From VAXT01 sp963794605 (lineage in GTDB: Bacteria; Actinomycetota; Thermoleophilia; Gaiellales; Gaiellaceae): a stretch of 64,000 nucleotides of DNA. The stretch's first letter is position 1. Each line of letters starts with the position of its first letter. The notes beneath the pieces were generated by a model. It was not told where the DNA came from, searched no databases, and saw only the letters and a program-made list of their open reading frames with translations. This document shows positions 58,603-64,000 of this stretch, piece after piece. The position numbers were made by a program, and so were the translations under genes. The DNA is taken from the NCBI GenBank assembly GCA_963794605.1, contig CAWCEN010000002.1, forward strand, positions 1,364,001 through 1,428,000. The letters run 5' to 3'.

Positions 58603-60205
58603 GACCGCTGACCGCTACAGCAGCCTCATTCGCAAGGATCTGTTCGACCTCGGTCTCTCGTACGACCTGTTCACGCGCACGACGACGCATAACCACTATC
58701 GCGTGGTCCAGGATCTGTTCCGGACCGTCTACGAGCACGGCTACATCGTCGAGCAGACGACGTTGGGCGCGTTCTCGGCCACCACCGGCCACACGCTGCC
58801 GGACCGCTACATCGAGGGGACCTGCCCGATCTGCGGTTTCGAGTTCGCCCGCGGCGACCAGTGCGACAACTGCGGGAACCAGCTCGACCCGATCGACCTG
58901 ATCAACCCGCGGTCGAAGATCGACGGCGCGCCACCGGTCTTCAAGGAGACGACTCACCTCTTCCTCGACCTCCCGGCCTTCGCGGAGCAGCTGACCGAGT
59001 GGATCGAGCGACAAGATCAGTGGCGACCGAACGTCCGAAACTTCTCCCTCGGTCTCCTCAAGGACTTGAAGCCGAGGCCGATCACCCGGGACCTCGACTG
59101 GGGCGTGCCGATCCCGGTGCCGCCCGAGTACGCGGAACGCGACGACAAGCGGATCTACGTCTGGTTCGACGCGGTCATCGGCTACCTGTCCGCGGCCGTC
59201 GAATGGGCGGTCAATCGCGGTACGCCCGAAGCCTGGCGCGAGTGGTGGCAAAACCCCGAGGCGCGCCACCTCTACTTCATGGGCAAGGACAACATCGTCT
59301 TCCACACGGTGATCTGGCCGAGCATCCTGCTCGGGTACGGGGAGGGCGGCGACCTCGGAGCCGGTAAGCCGCTCGAGCTGCCCGACGACATCATCGCGAG
59401 CGAGTTCCTGACGATGGAGGGCAAGCAGTTCAGCGTCAGCCGTGGCGTCTCGATCGCTGTCGGCGACTTCCTGAGCCGCTACGACCCCGACCCGCTGCGC
59501 TACTTCCTGACCGCTGCCGGGCCGGAGACGCAGGACACCGACTTCACGTGGTCCGAGTTCGTTCGCCGGAACAACGACGAGCTAGTCGCCAACTGGGGGA
59601 ACCTCGTCAATCGGACGCTCAGCTCGGCGCACAAGAACTTCGTCGCGGTCCCCGAGCCGGGCGAGCTGACCGCCGAGGACAACGAGCTCCTCGATGCGAT
59701 CGCAGCCGGCTTCGAGACCGTCGGCGACCTGATCGAGTCCGCTCGCTACCGAGCGGCGCTCGGCGAAGCGATGAGGCTGGCGACGCTGGTCAATCGCTAC
59801 ACCGACCACCAGGCACCGTGGGCGCTGATCGAGAGCGATCGCGATCGGGCCGGAACGGTGCTCTACGTCGCGCTGAGGGCGATCGACAGCCTGAAGACGA
59901 TCTTTGCGCCGTTCCTGCCTTTCTCGTCGCAGGCCGTGCACGAGCTGCTCGGCAACGAGGGGACGATCGCCGGGCCGCTCGAGCTCCGCCAGGTCGGCGG
60001 AGAGGAGGACCCACACGAAGTGCTGATGGGTGACTACGAGTCGTGGACCGGGAGCTGGGCGCCGAGCGAGCTCCCAGCGGGTCAGGCGCTTCAGAAGCCG
60101 AGGCCGCTGTTCAAGAAGCTCGATCCGGACGTCGTCGTGCCCGAAGAGCTCGAGCGCATGCGCAAGCGCGCCGGCGAGAACGAGTCTCCGCCGTCTCACG
60201 AGTGA
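58406..60205 (+). CDS. metG: Methionyl-tRNA synthetase, start region disturbed
   Basis: About 600 residues. HIGH-type motif PYASGPRHLGHVAGFGVPSD, zinc region CPICGFEFARGDQCDNCGNQ, KMSKS-like loop MEGKQFSVSRG (FSVSR in place of KMSKS), anticodon domain to the end. Coding clearly includes ILIAVAWPYASG upstream of the first GTG (58460), yet no ATG, GTG or TTG lies in this frame between the stop at 58310 and 58460. Start 58406 marks the first conserved codon (ATT). A lost base near 58348-58400, linking to ATG 58348, is the simplest explanation. Confidence 0.85.
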   Translation: MLIAVAWPYASGPRHLGHVAGFGVPSDITARYHRLRGDDVLMVSGTDEHGTPVMVAADQEGLSPRETADRYSSLIRKDLFDLGLSYDLFTRTTTHNHYRVVQDLFRTVYEHGYIVEQTTLGAFSATTGHTLPDRYIEGTCPICGFEFARGDQCDNCGNQLDPIDLINPRSKIDGAPPVFKETTHLFLDLPAFAEQLTEWIERQDQWRPNVRNFSLGLLKDLKPRPITRDLDWGVPIPVPPEYAERDDKRIYVWFDAVIGYLSAAVEWAVNRGTPEAWREWWQNPEARHLYFMGKDNIVFHTVIWPSILLGYGEGGDLGAGKPLELPDDIIASEFLTMEGKQFSVSRGVSIAVGDFLSRYDPDPLRYFLTAAGPETQDTDFTWSEFVRRNNDELVANWGNLVNRTLSSAHKNFVAVPEPGELTAEDNELLDAIAAGFETVGDLIESARYRAALGEAMRLATLVNRYTDHQAPWALIESDRDRAGTVLYVALRAIDSLKTIFAPFLPFSSQAVHELLGNEGTIAGPLELRQVGGEEDPHEVLMGDYESWTGSWAPSELPAGQALQKPRPLFKKLDPDVVVPEELERMRKRAGENESPPSHE

Positions 60206-60948
60206 TCGACACTCACGCACACCTCGACGCGTGTGCGGACCGGCCGTCGGCGCTGATTCGGCGTGCATGCGCCGTGGGCGTGGAGCGGATCGTCACCGTC
60301 GGCACCGGCATCGACTCGTGCCGCGCCGCGCTCGAGCTTGCCGATCTCCACGAGGAGGTCTTCGCGGCTGTCGGGATCGACCCGCACCAGGCCGGCGATC
60401 CGGAGGGAAGCCGTGTCGACGAGTTGCGAGATCTGGCCGAGCACGATCGCGCGGTCGCCGTCGGGGAGACCGGCCTCGACTACTTCCGCGACCGGGCGCC
60501 ACGCGACCGACAGCGACGGCTGTTCGAGGCGCAACTCGAGCTCGCCGCCGGCCTCGGCAAGCCCGTGGTCATCCACACGCGCGACGCGGACGCCGATACC
60601 GCCGACGTGCTCGCAGGATTCGACGGCAGGGTCGTCATGCACTGCTTCTCGTCGCCGGGCTTGCTGGAGACCGTGCTCGAGCGCGGCTACTACGTCTCCT
60701 TCGCCGGCAACGTCACCTACCCGAAGGCATCGGACCTGCGGGCCGCCGCGGCCCAGGTCTTGGACGACCGGATCCTCGTCGAGACGGACAGCCCGTACCT
60801 GGCGCCGCAGGCCCGCCGCGGCCGTCCGAACGAGCCGGCAAACGTCGTGCTGACCCTCGAGGAGCTCGCGAAGGTCCGCGGCGTCGATCCGGACGATCTC
60901 GGCGCGCAGATCGACGCCAATGCCGCGGTCGCCTTCTCGCTCCCGTGA
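60202..60948 (+). CDS. tatD: TatD-family metal-dependent DNase
   Basis: 248 residues from GTG 60202 (GTGA overlap with metG). VIDTHAHLDACADRPSALI, VGIDPHQAG, AVGETGLDYFRDRAPRDRQR, KPVVIHTRDADADT, HCFSSPG and LVETDSPYLAPQARRGRPNE hold the metal ligands. 3'-5' exonuclease/AP-endonuclease family; position in metG-tatD-rsmA-ispE is the common order. Confidence 0.93.
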   Translation: MIDTHAHLDACADRPSALIRRACAVGVERIVTVGTGIDSCRAALELADLHEEVFAAVGIDPHQAGDPEGSRVDELRDLAEHDRAVAVGETGLDYFRDRAPRDRQRRLFEAQLELAAGLGKPVVIHTRDADADTADVLAGFDGRVVMHCFSSPGLLETVLERGYYVSFAGNVTYPKASDLRAAAAQVLDDRILVETDSPYLAPQARRGRPNEPANVVLTLEELAKVRGVDPDDLGAQIDANAAVAFSLP

Positions 60949-61727
60949 AGCTGCCGGTCGCGCCCAACCGCGAGCTCGGCCAGCACTTCCTCGTCGACGA
61001 CAACATCCTCGGGGTCATCGGTCGCCTGGCCGAGCTCGATGTGGACGACGTCGTGCTCGAGGTCGGGCCCGGCCTCGGTGTCCTGACCGAGTACCTTGCC
61101 GAGCGAGTCGCGCACGTCCACGCGGTCGAGCTCGACCGCGGTCTCGAACCTCATCTCGTCGAGCGCCTGCGCGGCCGCGCGAACGTCCAGCTCGCATTCG
61201 GCGACGCGCTACGCATCGATCTGGCCGCACTCGATCCCGCGCCGACGAAGTTCGTGGCGAACCTGCCGTACAACGTCGCGACGCCGCTGATCGTCGAGAG
61301 CCTCGACGGATTGCCGAGCGTCGGACGTTGGACGGTCATGGTCCAGCGCGAGGTCGCCGACCGCCTCTTCGCGCGGCCCGGAACCAAGGCGTACGGCGCC
61401 GTCTCGGTGCTCGTGCAGCTCGCGGCCGAGCGCACCGGCTTCCACCCTGTCTCACGCACGGTGTTCCGGCCGCCGCCGAACGTCGATTCGGCGCTCGTCG
61501 CATTTCGACGGGTCCCGCTGCCGGAGCACTTCGCCGAGATCAAAAAGGTGGTCGAAGCGGCGTTCGCGCACCGGCGCAAGACGCTGCCGAACTCGCTCGA
61601 GCTCTCGGGCCTCGCGGCGCGCCCACGGGCCGCGGCGGCGCTGACCGCGATCGACCGCGATCCGGCAGTACGCGCCGAAGCACTCGAGCCGCACGAGTTC
61701 GTCGCGCTCGCGACTGCGCTCCGATGA
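60945..61727 (+). CDS. rsmA: 16S rRNA dimethyladenosine transferase RsmA
   Basis: 260 residues from GTG 60945, GTGA overlap with tatD. RELGQHFLVDDNILGVIGRL, VLEVGPGLGVLTEYLAERV, HAVELDRGL, and FVANLPYNVATPLIVESL with the NLPY catalytic motif. It dimethylates A1518 and A1519 of 16S rRNA during 30S assembly. It is coupled to ispE by ATGA. Confidence 0.96.
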   Translation: MKLPVAPNRELGQHFLVDDNILGVIGRLAELDVDDVVLEVGPGLGVLTEYLAERVAHVHAVELDRGLEPHLVERLRGRANVQLAFGDALRIDLAALDPAPTKFVANLPYNVATPLIVESLDGLPSVGRWTVMVQREVADRLFARPGTKAYGAVSVLVQLAAERTGFHPVSRTVFRPPPNVDSALVAFRRVPLPEHFAEIKKVVEAAFAHRRKTLPNSLELSGLAARPRAAAALTAIDRDPAVRAEALEPHEFVALATALR

Positions 61728-62515
61728 AGTCGCTCGCCGCCCACGCGAAGATCAATCTCGCCCTCGTCGTCGGCCCGCTGCGTCCCGACGGCAAGCACGA
61801 AGTCGCAACCGTGCTTCAGGGAATCGACCTCGCCGACCGGATCTTGCTCGAGCCGGGCTCGACTCTCGAGATCGACGGATTCCCGGATGACACACTCGTG
61901 CGGGATGCGCTGCTCGCGCTCGCCGAAGCTGCAGGCGTCGAGCCCGACTGGTCGGCGCAGATCGAGAAGCGGATCCCGGTCGCGGCCGGCCTGGGCGGGG
62001 GCAGCTCGGATGCTGCGGCCGCTCTCAGGCTCGCCAACGAGACGCTGCCGACGCCGCTGAGCGCCGAGCGCCTCCACGAAGTCGCGGCCGAGCTCGGCGC
62101 CGACGTCCCGTTCTTCCTGACGAGCGGCACGCAGCTCGGCACCGGCGACGGCTCGGAGCTGGTGCCCGTCGAGCTCGCACGCGAATACACGGTCCTGCTC
62201 CTCTTGCCCAAAGGCGCGACGAAGTCGTCGACGGCCGACGTTTATGAGGCTTTCACCGGCGTGCTGGGATTCGAAGACCGGCGATCCGCGCTCGTCGCAG
62301 CTGTCGAAAGCCGCGATCTCACCGGGTTGCCGCCCAACGATCTCGCCTCCTCTCCGCTCGCCGACGAGCTTCGCGCAGCCGGTGCCTTCCGCGCTGACGT
62401 CTCAGGCGCCGGGCCCGCGGTCTACGGGCTCTTCGCCGAACGAGAACAAGCCGCCGCCGCGCGCGACGTCTTCGCCGACCGTTGCGCCACCTGGCTGACT
62501 GCGCCTGCTTGGTAG
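61724..62515 (+). CDS. ispE: 4-diphosphocytidyl-2-C-methyl-D-erythritol kinase IspE
   Basis: 263 residues. KSLAAHAKINLALVVGPLRP (catalytic lysine), KRIPVAAGLGGGSSDAAAAL (GHMP ATP loop with aspartate), LGADVPFFLTSGTQLGTGDG, and SGAGPAVYGLF. It phosphorylates CDP-methylerythritol in the MEP isoprenoid route. Last gene of the coupled metG-tatD-rsmA-ispE run. Confidence 0.95.
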   Translation: MKSLAAHAKINLALVVGPLRPDGKHEVATVLQGIDLADRILLEPGSTLEIDGFPDDTLVRDALLALAEAAGVEPDWSAQIEKRIPVAAGLGGGSSDAAAALRLANETLPTPLSAERLHEVAAELGADVPFFLTSGTQLGTGDGSELVPVELAREYTVLLLLPKGATKSSTADVYEAFTGVLGFEDRRSALVAAVESRDLTGLPPNDLASSPLADELRAAGAFRADVSGAGPAVYGLFAEREQAAAARDVFADRCATWLTAPAW

Positions 62516-62518
62516 CTT
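62513..62518 (+). promoter_or_regulatory. -10 box of the membrane protein gene at 62525
   Basis: TAGCTT (overlapping the ispE stop codon), six bases, then GTG 62525. Confidence 0.45.
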
Positions 62519-62524
62519 TGCTGC

Positions 62525-62881
62525 GTGATCGAACCCGGCGTGATCGAGCACCGACAGAGCCGCTTCGGCCGTTGGCTCCGCGAGCGCCGCGTGGCGATCG
62601 CGGTCTGGATCGCGGTCATCGAGGGCCTCCTCCTGATCGTCCACGCGATCCCGAGGCTGCTCACGCTCGTGATCGCGGTCGTCGTCGTCGCGGGCTTTCT
62701 CTGGCTCGGCCATCGCCTTCGCGCAGGCGTGTTTCGAGACGTTGCGTGGATCGCGGCCGTCTCCCAGGCGTTCGTGATGCTGATCCCGATCCTCGCGATC
62801 GTCGTCGGCACGCTGGCGCTCGTCGCCGTCGGCCTCCTCGCTGCGCTCGCACTGGTGCTCCTCTTCACGACCCGGAGCTAG
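62525..62881 (+). CDS. Small three-helix membrane protein
   Basis: 118 residues: a basic cytoplasmic start (IEHRQSRFGRWLRERR), then helices AIAVWIAVIEGLLLIV, LLTLVIAVVVVAGFLWLG and, after DVAWIAAVSQAFVMLIPILA, a final long hydrophobic run. No family recognised. Common beside ispE/glmU in related genomes is my impression only. Confidence 0.65.
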   Translation: MIEPGVIEHRQSRFGRWLRERRVAIAVWIAVIEGLLLIVHAIPRLLTLVIAVVVVAGFLWLGHRLRAGVFRDVAWIAAVSQAFVMLIPILAIVVGTLALVAVGLLAALALVLLFTTRS

Positions 62882-62897
62882 ACTTCGACCGCCACAT

Positions 62898-62968
62898 TGG
62901 GGCGTAGCCAAGTGGTAAGGCAACGGGTTTTGGTCCCGTGATCCCAGGTTCGAATCCTGGCGCCCCAG
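62898..62968 (+). tRNA. tRNA-Gln (UUG anticodon)
   Basis: 71 bases. Acceptor stem TGGGGCG/CGCCCCA, D-arm with AGTGGTAAGGC, anticodon stem ACGGG/CCCGT around TTTTGGT giving anticodon TTG, T-arm CCAGG-TTCGAAT-CCTGG, discriminator G. The 3' CCA is not encoded. Confidence 0.95.
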
Positions 62969-62991
62969 CATTTTCGCCGTAGGCGAAAATG
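62969..62991 (+). terminator. Hairpin after tRNA-Gln
   Basis: CATTTTCGCC-GTA-GGCGAAAATG, a perfect 10-bp stem, begins at the base after the tRNA. A second perfect hairpin, GCCGCCC-GCA-GGGCGGC, follows at 62996-63012. They probably end or trim the tRNA transcript before glmU; no T-tract. Confidence 0.55.
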
Positions 62992-63042
62992 TCGAGCCGC
63001 CCGCAGGGCGGCGAAGACCACGCCCCGGATCCTGCCTACCCC

Positions 63043-64000
63043 ATGAACCAGAACGCAGCAGCTGTCGTGCTCGCCGGCGGTCTCGGCACGCGGATGAAGT
63101 CCGACACGCCGAAGCACTTCCACCGGATCCTGGGCCGGCGAATGGTCGACTGGGTGCTCGAGGCGGCGCGTGCCGTCGACGCGGATCCGCTCGTCGTCGT
63201 CACCTCTCCGCAGGGCGTCAGTGAGCTCGACGGGATCCAGACCGCGGTGCAGCACGAGCCGCGCGGAACCGGCGACGCGCTCGCGGCGGCGCGCGAAGCA
63301 CTCGACGGCGTCGCCGGGGACCTGTTCGTCCTCAGCGGCGACGCGCCGGTGATCAATCCGATCCTGCTCCGCCACCTCCTCGAGACACACCGCCGAGAGG
63401 GCGCCGCGGCCACGATCCTGTCGTTCCGCCCGCGGGACCCGCGCGAGTACGGCCGGGTGATCAGAGACGGCGACGGCTCGGTGCGTGCGATCGTCGAGGC
63501 CGGCGATGCGTCGCCGGAAGAGCTCGCAGTCGACGAGGTCAACTCCTCGATCTACGTCTTCGCGGCCGCACGCGTCTGGCCCGCGCTCGATCAGCTCGAC
63601 AGCGCGAACGAGCAAGGCGAGCTGTACCTCACCGATGCGGTCCGCGCTCTGGTCGAGAATGGCGAGCATGTCGCCGCACACGTCGCACCCGATCCGGTCG
63701 AGGCCGAAGGCGTGAACACGCGCGCCGAGCTCGCTGCCGCGGCCTCCGCATTGCGAGACCGCATCAACGAGGAGCACATGCTCGCCGGGCGTCACGATCG
63801 TCGACCCACAGACGACCTGGATCGAGCCCGACGTCGAGATCGAGCCCGAAGCGGAGATCCATCCGTTCACCGTCATCCAGGGCAAATCGAAGATCGCCGC
63901 GGGCGCCGTCGTCGGCCCGCATGCAGTCGTCGTCGACGCGGAGATCGGCCCAGGTGCGATCGTCGGCCCATTCTGTTACCTTCGCCCCGGAACCCACCTC
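63043..64000 (+). CDS. glmU: Bifunctional GlmU, frameshifted and cut by the window end
   Basis: N-terminal uridylyltransferase from ATG 63043: VVLAGGLGTRMKSDTPKHFH, HEPRGTGDALAAAREALDGV, DLFVLSGDAPVINPILL, VDEVNSSIYVFAAARVWPAL, GEHVAAHVAPDPVEAEGVNT. It should continue HMLAGVTIVDPQTTWIEPDV into the left-handed helix acetyltransferase (PFTVIQGKSKIAAGAVVGPH, IVGPFCYLRPGTHL), but that sequence is one base out of phase after the GGG at 63787-63789. One extra G restores the gene. It makes UDP-GlcNAc for the wall and surface sugars. The 3' end lies outside the window. Confidence 0.9.
   Translation, partial: MNQNAAAVVLAGGLGTRMKSDTPKHFHRILGRRMVDWVLEAARAVDADPLVVVTSPQGVSELDGIQTAVQHEPRGTGDALAAAREALDGVAGDLFVLSGDAPVINPILLRHLLETHRREGAAATILSFRPRDPREYGRVIRDGDGSVRAIVEAGDASPEELAVDEVNSSIYVFAAARVWPALDQLDSANEQGELYLTDAVRALVENGEHVAAHVAPDPVEAEGVNTRAELAAAASALRDRINEEHMLAGRHDRRPTDDLDRARRRDRARSGDPSVHRHPGQIEDRRGRRRRPACSRRRRGDRPRCDRRPILLPSPRNPP

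Noticed and set aside
62898..63012. Attachment site or genomic island boundary at tRNA-Gln
   Set aside because: No integrase, no repeat of the tRNA 3' end and ordinary housekeeping genes on both sides.

Overview
The window is GC-rich, almost fully coding bacterial DNA. Gene content points to an actinobacterium: dnaK-grpE-dnaJ-hspR followed by clpB, clpS with a DUF2017 partner, a myo-inositol-phosphate synthase beside a CDP-alcohol phosphotransferase, a LytR-CpsA-Psr protein and a LiaF/PspC two-component set. Very high GC, GTG starts at roughly half the genes and many apparently leaderless genes fit a deep lineage such as Thermoleophilia. That placement is inferred from gene content; there is no rRNA to confirm it. 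No phage, insertion sequence, CRISPR array or replication origin was recognised.

Layout. 19-5546 (-): two DUF4331 secreted proteins, a TPR protein and a NicO metal permease, probably one operon. 5643-9053 (-): an AAA+ ATPase framed by inverted-repeat operators, carbamate kinase and a cyclic-2,3-diphosphoglycerate-synthetase-like GTPase. 9106-10787: ferritin, a class II amidotransferase and decayed ferritin pieces. 10784-13597 (-): a LiaFSR-like system. 13718-18059 (-): a cyclase/ATPase/TPR signalling protein, a small membrane protein and an HExxH peptidase. 18180-22576: YjbQ, an ABC transporter, a double GNAT protein and an RNA uracil methyltransferase. 22573-28612 (-): inositol-lipid region (PAP2 protein, CDP-alcohol phosphotransferase, a ribbon-helix-helix/Ino1 fusion, a glycosyltransferase/PHP fusion, a UDG-fold protein and a presenilin-like membrane protein). 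28642-32945: methyltransferase, lipoprotein, an HExxH protein, MoaA and a DMT exporter. 32959-39643: surface-polysaccharide genes (WbpB/WbpE/WbpD-like enzymes and an initiating sugar transferase) mixed with LuxR regulators. 39654-40742 (-): M29 aminopeptidase. 40808-47451 (+): chaperone cluster. 47510-52480: a frameshifted secreted protein, ClpS/DUF2017, membrane and GYD proteins, a P1 peptidase and PsuG/PsuK-like enzymes. 52443-57295: a glycosyltransferase-like membrane protein, a zinc-ribbon protein, an LCP protein, a ROK kinase and RsmI. 57337-64000 (+): M23 protein, MetRS, TatD, RsmA, IspE, a membrane protein, tRNA-Gln and GlmU running off the end.

Three points stand out. First, Ino1 carries two N-terminal ribbon-helix-helix segments, and copies of the palindrome CTGCTAGCAG sit on its own promoter, suggesting a self-regulating biosynthetic enzyme. 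Second, a 70-base three-hairpin element occurs twice (18071-18140 and 43383-43452), 57 of 70 bases identical without gaps, with two compensatory base-pair changes. Third, at least a dozen genes have a TANNNT hexamer ending 6-7 bases before the start codon, the signature of leaderless transcription.

At least three genes (TPR protein, secreted protein at 47510, glmU), and probably metG, are broken by single-base indels in G/C-rich runs. This looks more like uncorrected sequencing error than biology, so these genes are described as if intact and the break is flagged.
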